NCBI GenBank assembly: GCA_025451035.1
Contig: JANWLE010000069.1
Location: forward strand, 117,717 to 181,716
Source: Solirubrobacteraceae bacterium
GTDB lineage: Bacteria; Actinomycetota; Thermoleophilia; Solirubrobacterales; Solirubrobacteraceae
Direction of reading: 5' to 3'
DNA length: 64,000 nt
Numbering within the stretch: the first letter of the stretch is position 1; every line of letters starts with the position of its first letter. A program made the translations under genes and the position numbers. Below the pieces are notes generated by a model. That model had not been told where the DNA came from. It searched no databases and saw nothing but the letters and a program-made list of their open reading frames with translations. Below, one piece after another: positions 29,818 to 39,600 of this stretch.

Positions 29818-30531
29818 GTGCTCTTGTTGTTCGACATCGACGGGACCATCTTGCAGGGCGCGGCTGCTGCGCATGCCAGCGCGCTGCGGGCGGCGCTGCA
29901 CGAGGTGTATGGCGTAGGCGACGGGACCGGCCTTGCCGAGTCGGTGCCGAAGGTCCAAGCGGCGGGCCGCACCGACATGGAGATCGCCCGTGAGATCGTG
30001 CTTGCCTGGGGTAGCTCCGCGGAGGTCTTCGAGGCCGGCTCAGAGCGCCTGAAGCAAATTTGCGTCCGTGCGTATGAGAGCCTCGATTTGAAGCATCTGC
30101 GGAGCTGCCTGGTCCCGGGCATGGAGGAGCTGCTCGCTGATCTCGCTGCGCGGGAGGATGTGCGGTTGGCTCTCTTGACGGGAAACCTTGAGCCGATCGC
30201 CCGCGCGAAGCTCGCCGGCGCAGGCGTGGGCCACCACTTCCCCTCCGGACAGGGAGCCTTTGGCTCTGACTCCGAGCGGCGTGCGGACCTGCCGGCCGTC
30301 GCGCGAGCGCGGGCCGGCATAGACGGACAGCCCTACCCTCGCCAGCGCACGGTGATCATTGGCGACACGCCACGGGACATCGCCTGTGCTCGCGCTGACG
30401 GCGTGCGCTGCCTGGCGGTGACATCCGGCCCCTATGACGCCTCGCAGTTGGGCGATGCCGACGCGATTGCCCACAGCACAGCGCAGCTGCGTGAGCTGCT
30501 CGAGCAGGAGCTCTCACGCGTTCACGCCTAG
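29818..30531 (+). CDS. HAD-superfamily phosphatase
   Basis: Phosphoglycolate-phosphatase-like HAD hydrolase, 237 residues from GTG 29818 (246 from ATG 29791). Motif I is LFDIDGTI (DxDGT), motif II LLTGN, and motif III/IV a distal VIIGDTPRDIACAR (GDTxxD). A helical cap lies between motif I and motif II. The shorter start places motif I at the usual distance from the N-terminus and sits just after a -10-like CATACT. The phosphorylated substrate is unknown. Confidence 0.88.
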   Translation: MLLLFDIDGTILQGAAAAHASALRAALHEVYGVGDGTGLAESVPKVQAAGRTDMEIAREIVLAWGSSAEVFEAGSERLKQICVRAYESLDLKHLRSCLVPGMEELLADLAAREDVRLALLTGNLEPIARAKLAGAGVGHHFPSGQGAFGSDSERRADLPAVARARAGIDGQPYPRQRTVIIGDTPRDIACARADGVRCLAVTSGPYDASQLGDADAIAHSTAQLRELLEQELSRVHA

Positions 30532-30552
30532 GACGGACAGCGGCGATGTTGG

Positions 30553-32208
<1,656 letters not shown>

Positions 32209-32216
32209 AAGCCGTG

Positions 32217-32222
32217 AGCATA
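32217..32222 (-). promoter_or_regulatory. -10 element for leaderless ettA
   Basis: TATGCT on the minus strand, 8 nt before the ATG at 32208, with no ribosome-binding sequence. Confidence 0.5.
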
Positions 32223-32366
32223 GACGCACGGGTCTGTCGAGCTCGGACCGCTCTCTATCCAGGCCGTTCGCTCGCGGTCGGAGTAAGTCCTCGAGTCTGC
32301 GGAATGCGCGATCTGCGGTGCGACGCTTCCTCGTCGCTGATCTGGTCGCTAACGTGATCTTGATCT

Positions 32367-33614
32367 ATGCCGATACCGGTCTTCGACCTCGAGGCGTACC
32401 TGCTCCTGCTGGAGCTCGAGGCCCCCTTCAACAAGCGCGATGTGCAGCTGGCCCGGCGCAAGCTGGCCAAGCGCTGGCATCCCGATGTAGCCCCGGAAGG
32501 CAGGCAGTTCGAGCATGAGCGTCATCTCAAGGCGATCAACGAGGCAGCCGATCAGCTCGAGCGTCTAGCCGAAACCTCCAGGGGCAGGCGGGTCACGCAA
32601 AGCGCCGTGCGGGCGAGCGCGGCGGCCACCCGCCGAGTTCGCGAGGAAGCCGGAAGGCGCGCCTATGAAGCGGAGCAGAGAGCCCGCGCGGCGGCAGCTG
32701 AGCGCACACAGAACGACCCATTCGGTAGCCGTGTTCCAGACCACTCGGTCGTGCACCGCTACGCGCGTTGCATGGCCTACCCGGAGTGGGGTGTCGGTAC
32801 GGTCACCGGCATCTATTTCACCGGCGAAGGAAACGAAGTCCAGCAGTGGGCTCGCGTCAGCTTCCAGCACGGCATTCGCACCGTGCCCGCCGGCAGCATG
32901 CACTTCGTCGACTTCTCAAAGCCGGACCCCGCCGAGGAGCGCGTCGAGCGCTTCATGGTCGCTGCTCAGCGGGCGATGGCCGAAGGCGAGTATGCGCTGG
33001 CCGCGCAGCGTCTCATCTACGCCCGGGACGCCGAGCCGAAGAACCTCGCTGTGCTGCGGCTGCTGACGCTCTCCTTCTGGCAGGCGGGGAACCTCGACGC
33101 CGCGGCTCGCTCGGTCCGCGACTGGGCCCGCGCCGATGGCCGCCGACCCGCGGCACATCGTTTCGCGGCACGCATCTACGAGGACATCGGCGCGATCGAT
33201 CTAGCCGCCGAGGCAGCTGAGCGCGCTGCCAAACGAGGTCCTAGAGACGCCGGCGCATGGGAGCGATTGGGGCGCCTGCGGCTGAAGCTGATGGACTCCC
33301 GCGGAGCGCTCGAGGCGCTCGAACGCTCTGATCGCCTGGGCCCGTCGCTCGAGGGCCTGCTCGACCTGGCGCTTGCTCGCCAGCTCACCGGCGATCTGGG
33401 TGGCGAGATATCAGCCTGCGAGCGAGCTACGGCGATGGACGCCGAGTCTGCCCATGCTTGGTCGCGCTACGCCCACGCCCTCGCTCGCGGCGAACGTGTG
33501 CACGAGTGCATAGCGGCTTGCGAAAGGGCACTCGAGCTCGGTGCGGACATCGAGGTCAGCGAGCTTTTGGCGCGCACACGTGAACTAGAGCCGCGGGTGC
33601 TCCCGGCTGCCTAG
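32367..33614 (+). CDS. J-domain / SH3-like / TPR fusion protein
   Basis: A 415-residue cytoplasmic protein with three parts. Residues 7-70 look like a divergent J domain with the HPD tripeptide at 38-40 (KRWHPDVAP), so it may stimulate an Hsp70. Residues 75-120 are a charged helical linker. Residues about 126-184 are beta-rich: YPEWGVGTVTGIYF, then ARVSFQHGIRTVPAGSMHFVDF. This resembles small SH3/Tudor-like domains with a GVGxV strand, as at the C-terminus of UvrD/PcrA helicases. The rest is at least five TPR-like helical pairs. The assembly suggests a co-chaperone or adaptor. I do not recognise a named family for the whole protein. Confidence 0.75.
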   Translation: MPIPVFDLEAYLLLLELEAPFNKRDVQLARRKLAKRWHPDVAPEGRQFEHERHLKAINEAADQLERLAETSRGRRVTQSAVRASAAATRRVREEAGRRAYEAEQRARAAAAERTQNDPFGSRVPDHSVVHRYARCMAYPEWGVGTVTGIYFTGEGNEVQQWARVSFQHGIRTVPAGSMHFVDFSKPDPAEERVERFMVAAQRAMAEGEYALAAQRLIYARDAEPKNLAVLRLLTLSFWQAGNLDAAARSVRDWARADGRRPAAHRFAARIYEDIGAIDLAAEAAERAAKRGPRDAGAWERLGRLRLKLMDSRGALEALERSDRLGPSLEGLLDLALARQLTGDLGGEISACERATAMDAESAHAWSRYAHALARGERVHECIAACERALELGADIEVSELLARTRELEPRVLPAA

Positions 33615-33626
33615 CCCGCGAACTAG

Positions 33627-34322
33627 CTAAAGGATGTTGACCGCGCGCGAGACGATCAAGCCGATCGTCACGAGCGACACCAGCGACTGCACGCCCATGA
33701 TGCTCTTTGCCATCGGCGTCAGCGGCATCGCGTCCGTCGGCGAGAAGGCGGTCGCATTGGTGAGCGAGACATACAGGTAGTCGATGAACTGGGGGCGCCA
33801 GTTGCGTGGCTCGATGCTGTCATCGGACATCTGCGGGAACAGAAAGTCCGGTGGCCCATCGTGCCCGGCCGCGCGTCGTCCAGGGCCGCCGCGATCGGTC
33901 TCCCAGTACCAGAGCCCGAAGATGAGGAAGTTCGTCAGCCAGATCAGCATCCCGGAGATGATCAGCTCCCGGCCTTCGCCCCACTGCGAAGAGGCGTTGT
34001 GGTGGAGCAGATAGTGGGTCAGCGCTGCCAGCGAATAGATGTTGGCCGCCGAGACGAAAGCCGTCAGCCCCAGCGCCACACCGCGGCGGCCGGCGTGCTC
34101 ACGCTCGAGCTGCTTGGGCGTGGCGAGGAACATCCCAACCAGCAGCGCGCCCTCGAGCACGGGGACAAGCCAGGTTGGCCCCGCCGTCAGCCTCTCCGGC
34201 AGCGCAAGCTGTAGGCCGATCGCGACGAGCACCGTTAGCTGGGCCGGCCAGAACGGCTCAGCCGCCGCTGGCGGCGGGTAGGAGCGGAGAGGGGCGCCTG
34301 AGCTTGCAGATCGACTCTGCAC
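33627..34322 (-). CDS. Integral membrane protein, DUF1345/ion-channel-like
   Basis: A 231-residue protein with hydrophobic segments near residues 27-43, 49-66, 82-108, 120-138 and 204-229. A re-entrant or pore-like stretch lies near 180-203 (IDYLYVSLTNATAFSPTDAMPLT). The layout recalls DUF1345 and two-TM potassium-channel-like proteins, but the TVGYG selectivity filter is absent. The start is GTG 34322, preceded on the minus strand by TAGGCT and 7 nt, with no Shine-Dalgarno sequence. Transport specificity unknown. Confidence 0.75.
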   Translation of the reverse strand: MQSRSASSGAPLRSYPPPAAAEPFWPAQLTVLVAIGLQLALPERLTAGPTWLVPVLEGALLVGMFLATPKQLEREHAGRRGVALGLTAFVSAANIYSLAALTHYLLHHNASSQWGEGRELIISGMLIWLTNFLIFGLWYWETDRGGPGRRAAGHDGPPDFLFPQMSDDSIEPRNWRPQFIDYLYVSLTNATAFSPTDAMPLTPMAKSIMGVQSLVSLVTIGLIVSRAVNIL

Positions 34323-34329
34323 AGCTCAC

Positions 34330-34335
34330 AGCCTA
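34330..34335 (-). promoter_or_regulatory. -10 element for leaderless membrane protein gene
   Basis: TAGGCT on the minus strand, exactly 7 nt before the GTG at 34322. Confidence 0.5.
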
Positions 34336-34415
34336 AGCCGAGCGCCGGCGGTCATGGCGTGTGGGCCGCTAGGCTGCCTATAACAGAGGAGCCCGACTTC
34401 TGGGCGCAAAGACTC

Positions 34416-34673
34416 GTGGGAATCAGCAGCCCGGTACATCTGATCTTCATCGCGGCGGTTGCCTTGGTCGTGCTCGGCCCGAAGCGCCTGCCCGAGCTCG
34501 CGCGCGCTCTGGGGCGGGCAGTGCAGGAGTTTCGTGACGCGATGAGCCCGGAGGCCGCGAGCGGAGAGCAGTCCTTCCACGACGCTCCGCAGAACGCTCC
34601 GGCGCCGCATCTGCCAACCACGGACCCAGGCATGGCAAGCGGCACGCACGCCGACGATCAGGCACCCAGCTAG
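34416..34673 (+). CDS. TatA/TatB-like protein
   Basis: Short protein with one N-terminal membrane helix and an amphipathic helix. LIFIAAVALVVLGPKRLPEL is the hallmark of twin-arginine translocase TatA/B proteins, followed by ARALGRAVQEFRDA and a polar disordered tail, 85 residues in all. No ATG is available. GTG 34416 aligns best with family N-termini (GISSPVHL), but it lacks both a ribosome-binding site and a close -10 element. An in-frame GTG at 34359 would add 19 residues. No tatC lies nearby. Confidence 0.8.
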   Translation: MGISSPVHLIFIAAVALVVLGPKRLPELARALGRAVQEFRDAMSPEAASGEQSFHDAPQNAPAPHLPTTDPGMASGTHADDQAPS

Positions 34674-34746
34674 TCGCCGTCGGGCGACGTCCGGCCCATC
34701 CGGCAAGGGGTCTGGCGCCTCTGGGACAACGGTCCGCCGCGACGGA

Positions 34747-34752
34747 TACCGT
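34747..34752 (+). promoter_or_regulatory. -10 element for leaderless nucS
   Basis: TACCGT, 6 nt before the GTG at 34759, with no ribosome-binding sequence. Confidence 0.45.
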
Positions 34753-34758
34753 TGCGGC

Positions 34759-35439
34759 GTGCGCCTGATCGTTGCTCGCTGTGAGGTCCGCTATACAGGC
34801 CGGCTCTCTACTGTTCTGCCGGAGGGCGTGCGGCTGCTCATGATCAAGAACGACGGCACTTTCATGGTCTGGTCTGACGGCGGCGGCTCCAGCGTCAAGC
34901 CGCTCAACTGGATGGCTCCGCCGACAGTGATCGAAGAGCGCGAAGACGTGATCGTCGTGCGCAAGCGCGCGGGCTCAAGCGAGGATCGCCTGGACATCCG
35001 CGTGGTCGAGTTGATCTCAGAAGCGACGCACGGCATGGACGAGGAGGCCGCGCTCGAGAAGGACGGTGTCGAGTCCGATCTCCAAGAACTCTTGGCGGGG
35101 GCACCGCAATGGTGTGGCGAAGGCTTTCGCCTTGTGCGCCGTGAGTGGCCGACCGACATAGGGCCGGTCGATTTGATGTGTCGCGACATCGAGGATGAGT
35201 GGATCGCGGTCGAGATCAAGCGTGTCGGCACCATCGAGGCGGTCGAGCAACTCAGCCGCTACTTGGAGCGCATCCGCCTGGATCCCGCGATGGAGAGCTG
35301 CCGCGGCGTGCTGGCGGCCCAGGTCATAAAGCCGCAGGCGCGAGTTCTCGCCCAGGCGCGGGGGATCGACTGCGTCGAGGTCGATCTGGCCGTTCTGCGC
35401 GGTGAACGCGAGCCTGAGCTGCGACTGTTCGCCGCCTGA
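34759..35439 (+). CDS. nucS: Mismatch-specific endonuclease NucS/EndoMS
   Basis: Single-subunit nuclease that cuts both strands at mismatches. In many actinobacteria it provides mismatch repair in place of MutS/MutL, working with the sliding clamp. The 226 residues match. The N-terminal dimerisation/DNA-binding domain starts MRLIVARCEVRYTGRL; the C-terminal PD-(D/E)XK-like nuclease domain contains GPVDLMCRD and AVEIKR, with VEQLSRYLERI after it. The C-terminus ends in a short acidic/hydrophobic tail (RLFAA), possibly the clamp contact. Confidence 0.95.
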   Translation: MRLIVARCEVRYTGRLSTVLPEGVRLLMIKNDGTFMVWSDGGGSSVKPLNWMAPPTVIEEREDVIVVRKRAGSSEDRLDIRVVELISEATHGMDEEAALEKDGVESDLQELLAGAPQWCGEGFRLVRREWPTDIGPVDLMCRDIEDEWIAVEIKRVGTIEAVEQLSRYLERIRLDPAMESCRGVLAAQVIKPQARVLAQARGIDCVEVDLAVLRGEREPELRLFAA

Positions 35440-35459
35440 CGATCGAGCTTGTCGGACGG

Positions 35460-35465
35460 TAGGCT
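35460..35465 (+). promoter_or_regulatory. -10 element for leaderless crotonase gene
   Basis: TAGGCT, 6 nt before the ATG at 35472, with no ribosome-binding sequence. Confidence 0.45.
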
Positions 35466-35471
35466 GCCGTC

Positions 35472-36242
35472 ATGTCCGAGAGTGGTGTGGTGCTTACAGA
35501 GCGGCGCGGGAACGTCCTGCTGATCACGCTCAACCGTCCTGAGGTCCGTAACGCGGTCAACGGCGCGGTTGCCGAGGGTGTCGCGCGGGCGCTCGAGCTG
35601 CTCGACAGCGATGCGGAGTTGGCTCTCGGAATTCTCACCGGGGCGGGAGGGTTCTTCTGCGCGGGTATGGATCTCGGTGCGTTCGTCAGAGGCGAATCGC
35701 CGTGGTACGGCGACCGCGGATTTGCCGGTATCGCCCAGCGCTCCGCGCGCAAGCCGCTCATAGCAGCGATCGAGGGCTTTGCCGTAGCCGGGGGGTTTGA
35801 GGTTGCGCTCGCATGCGATCTCATCGTCGCCGCCAAGGGCGCGAAGCTCGGTATCCCCGAGGTCAAGCGCTCGCTCGTGGCCGCTGGTGGAGCACTGCTG
35901 CGCCTCCCCAAGAGGATGCCTTATCACGCGGTCATGGAGCTGGCATTGACCGGCGATGTCCTGCCGGCGGAGCGTTTTCACCAGTTCGGGGTGGTCAACA
36001 GCCTCGCTGAGCCGGGAGAGTCCGTGGCCGTCGCGCTCGAGCTCGCCGCGCGTGTCGCGAAGAACGGGCCGTTGGCGCTGATCGCCTCCAAGCGGATCCT
36101 GCAAGAGCAGTTCGACTGGGCGAGCGCGGACATGTGGGAGAAGCAGAGGGAGATCTCGGGTCCCGTGTTCTCCTCCGAGGACGCCAAGGAGGGCGCGAGC
36201 GCCTTCAAGGAGAAGCGCGAGCCTGTCTGGCGTGGCCGCTGA
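35472..36242 (+). CDS. Enoyl-CoA hydratase/isomerase family protein
   Basis: Crotonase-fold protein of 256 residues. The oxyanion-hole regions are FFCAGMDLGAFVRG and IEGFAVAGGFEVALACDLIVAA; PEVKRSLVAAGGALLRLPKR follows, carrying the position usually filled by a catalytic Glu. FKEKREPVWRGR at the C-terminus is typical of crotonases. It probably acts on acyl-CoA in fatty-acid or aromatic degradation. The exact substrate cannot be set from this context. Confidence 0.88.
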   Translation: MSESGVVLTERRGNVLLITLNRPEVRNAVNGAVAEGVARALELLDSDAELALGILTGAGGFFCAGMDLGAFVRGESPWYGDRGFAGIAQRSARKPLIAAIEGFAVAGGFEVALACDLIVAAKGAKLGIPEVKRSLVAAGGALLRLPKRMPYHAVMELALTGDVLPAERFHQFGVVNSLAEPGESVAVALELAARVAKNGPLALIASKRILQEQFDWASADMWEKQREISGPVFSSEDAKEGASAFKEKREPVWRGR

Positions 36243-36253
36243 GGGACGACGGC

Positions 36254-36547
36254 TTACGGCTCGGCGATCCGCGCCATGCGCATGTCGACCTTCTCGCCGC
36301 GGAAGGGGACTCCCTCCGCGTCCAGTAGCGCCCGTTGACGTTCTCCCTTGGCCAGCGACCCGTCTGCCTTGACGATCCTGTGCCACGGTAGCCCCCGCTC
36401 GCGCGAGGATGCCAACACCGCTCCGGTCAGTCGCGGGGCTCCCGGTGAGCAATCGCCGTAGGTGCGGACGAAGCCCGGCGGCGTCGCGCGCACACGCGCG
36501 AGGATTCGCGTGGCTCGCTCCCCGTCGAGGGCCAAGCGCTCGCTCAC
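36254..36547 (-). CDS. Alkyltransferase-like DNA repair protein (ATL)
   Basis: A 97-residue protein matching the C-terminal domain of O6-methylguanine-DNA methyltransferase. The active-site tetrapeptide PCHR is PWHR here (GLPWHRIVKADGSL), so the acceptor Cys is replaced by Trp. That is the mark of alkyltransferase-like proteins, which bind alkylguanine and hand it to nucleotide excision repair rather than repairing it. The helix-turn-helix region FVRTYGDCSPGAPRLTGAVL is present. It lies three genes from nucS, converging on the crotonase. Confidence 0.9.
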   Translation of the reverse strand: MSERLALDGERATRILARVRATPPGFVRTYGDCSPGAPRLTGAVLASSRERGLPWHRIVKADGSLAKGERQRALLDAEGVPFRGEKVDMRMARIAEP

Positions 36548-36632
36548 GACCGTGGCGTTCAGCGCCGCCGCGCCCGGCGCTTACGACGGCGCTGGCGCAA
36601 TATGTTCAGCAGGCGACGCCAGAGCATCTCTT

Positions 36633-39600
36633 CTAACGCTGTCCGGGGGTCTTTCGCGGGAACTGGGATACGGGAACGTCGAGATTCAAGGCGGTGCGGA
36701 CGATGCGGCTCTGCTCCTGCGCGTGCGCGACCGGGTAGCCCTCGCCGGGGCTTGCCCGCTCCGGCCGACCGATGAAGCCGAAGTGCATGCTGTCGGGCAT
36801 GATCTGCATCAGGCGGGGGAACATGTGGGCGCGGGCGCCCATGTTGCGGGGCTCCTCTTGAACCCAGAGCACCTCGCGCAGGTTGGGGTATTGGCCGATC
36901 AAGTCCAGTAGCTGCGCTTCGGGGAACGGGTAGAGCAGCTCCACTCGCCCGATCGCGACGCGATCGTTGCCCTGCCGGTCGGGATGGCCACACAGGTCGT
37001 AGTAGATCTTGCCTGTGCATAGCACTAGACGCGTGACGCTCTGCACGTTCACGCCGGGCTCGGCGAGCACGGGCTCAAATCGGCTCTCGCCGCTGAGATC
37101 GGCAACGCTGCTCGAGGCCTGTGGCAGACGCAGGAGCGACTTGGGCGTCATGATCACCAGCGGGCGCTGCTTGGCGATCCGCGCCTGGCGACGCAGCATG
37201 TGGAAGTACTGGGCAGGGGTGGTGAGATTCGCCACGCGGATATTGCCCTCGGCCGCGAGCGCGAGGAACCGCTCGAGGCGCCCCGAGGAATGCTCCGGGC
37301 CGGATCCCTCATAACCGTGAGGCAAAAGCAACGTCAGGCGGGAGGTTTGTCCCCACTTAGCCAATCCCGAGACGAGGAACTGGTCGACGATGACCTGGGC
37401 GGCGTTCACGAAGTCGCCGAACTGCGCCTCCCAGAGCACGAGCGTCTCGGGCGCTTCCTGGCTGTATCCGTACTCAAACCCGAGGCAGGCGAGCTCTGAC
37501 AGTGGGCTGTTGTGCAGCTCGAAGGGCGCGAGTGCCTGCGAGAGGTTCTGGATGGGGCAGATCGTCTGGCCGGTCTTGGCGTCGTGCAGGACCGTGTGAC
37601 GCTGACTGAATGTGCCGCGCTCGGTGTCCTGTCCGGTGAGGCGAATCGGCACGCCCTCGACTAGCAGCGAGGCGAACGCCAGAGCCTCGGCGTGGGCCCA
37701 CTCGATGGTGGCAGAGTCCTCCTCAAGCAGCGCCTCGCGACGACGCTGGAGTTGCTTGACGAGCTTCGGGTGCACCGTGAAGCCATCAGGCGGGCTCAGT
37801 AGCTCTTCGCCCAGCTCCCGCAGTCGGTCCACCGGTACGGCTGTCTGGACCTCCGGGCTGGGGGAGCGATCTAGCTGATACTCGCCGGTGCTCTGCTCGA
37901 CGGAGTCCTGCTCAGAGGCAGCCGCGATCTTCGCCTTCAAACGCTGGTGGAGGATCGTGAGGTTGTCCCACACGCCCTGGGCGAGACGGTCGACCTGCTC
38001 TTGGCTGACGACACCCTCGGCGATCAGGTGCTCCGCCCACAGCTCGGCGACCCGCTTGTGCGTCTTGATCTTCGCGTACATCTCCGGTTGCGTATACGCG
38101 GGCTCGTCTGACTCGTTGTGGCCGAACCGCCGATAGCCGATCAGGTCGATCAGTACGTCGTGGCCAAACTCCTTGCGGAAGGCGAAGGCCAGGCGCACCG
38201 CGCTCATGCAAGCCGCCACATCGTCGGCGTTGACATGGATGATCGGCACGTCGAAGCCCTTCGCGAGATCCGAGGCCCAGCGCGTGGAGCGCGCGTCGTC
38301 GGAGTCGGTCGTGAAGCCGATCTGGTTGTTGGTGATGATGTGAACGGTCCCGCCGACCTTGTAGCCGTCGAGGCCCTGCAGGTTCAGCGTCTCCGCCACA
38401 ACGCCCTGGCCGGGGAAGGCTGCGTCGCCATGGATGACGATCGGCACCGCCGCGTCGGTGTCGTGGTGGGCGTGGGCACCCTTGCGGGTCGTCTGCGCGG
38501 CGCGCGTTGCGCCCTCCACAACCGGTGAGACATACTCGAGGTGGCTGGGGTTTGACTCGAGATTGACGAGGATCCGCTCACCATTTGGTAGCTGGTAGTA
38601 GCCCTGCTTGCCGTGGTGGTACTTGACGTCCCCGGTTCCCCCCTGGGGGATCGTCGTCACGGCCTCCAGCGTCGAGGCGCCCTCGAACTCCGCGAAGATC
38701 GTGTCATAGGAGCGTCCGAGATTGTGCGCCAACACGTTCAGCCGTCCGCGGTGGGCCATGCCGATCACGACCTCACGGGCACCGTGCGCGGCGGACAGCT
38801 GGACCAGCTCGTCGAGCATCGGCACCGCCATGTCCAAGCCCTCGATCGAGAACTGGTGCTGTCCGAGATAGGCCTTGTGCATAAAGCGCTCGAGCGCGTC
38901 CACCTCGATCAAGCGCTTGAGCAGAGTCTTCTGCTCGTCGCTCGAGAGCGCTTGGCGGAAACTGCCGGACTCGATCTTCTCCCGCAGCCAGACTCGCTGA
39001 CGGTGTGAGGCGATGTGCTCGATCTCGTAGGCGATCGTCCCGCAGTAGGTCTCACTCAGATGGGGCAGGGCGTCGGCGAGCGTCGCGCCCGGCACGTACA
39101 TGCGCAAGATCTTGGCTGGGATCTGGACCATCAGCTCGCGCGTCAAGCCGAGCGGCTCGGGGTCGAGCGCTGGGTCTCCCTCGGGCTCGGTGCCCAGGGG
39201 ATCGAGGTGAGCGGCCAGATGCCCGTGGGTGCGGAAGGCCTTCACAAGCGCCGCGGCGGCCTGGACTGCTTGCAATAGCTCCTCGTTGGCGGGCGGAGCT
39301 GGCGCAGGGCGGGCAACGGCGGCGGCCGCGGCTGGCGCCGGCATGCTAGGTACGGGACCCAGCTCGACGCCCAACGAGGCGAAGACGTTCTCGTAGAAGC
39401 CGTGCTCACCCTGCAGGTACTGCTCTATCTGCGCCAGGAAACGTCCAGACTCGGCTCCCTGGATGATCCGGTGGTCGTAGGTGGAGGTCATTGTCATGAC
39501 CTTCTCGGCGCCGATCATCGAGCCGATGTTGCCGAGTCCGACCGGGTAGGCGATCGAGCCGGTGGCGATGATCGTGCCCTGGCCGGCCATGAGCCGCGGC

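Noticed and set aside
36559..36626. A 22-residue Arg-rich frame (MLWRRLLNILRQ then mostly Arg/Lys) directly after the kgd stop on the minus strand.
   Set aside because: Only a weak purine stretch precedes the ATG, and GC-rich DNA often gives Arg-rich frames by chance. It needs conservation to be believed.
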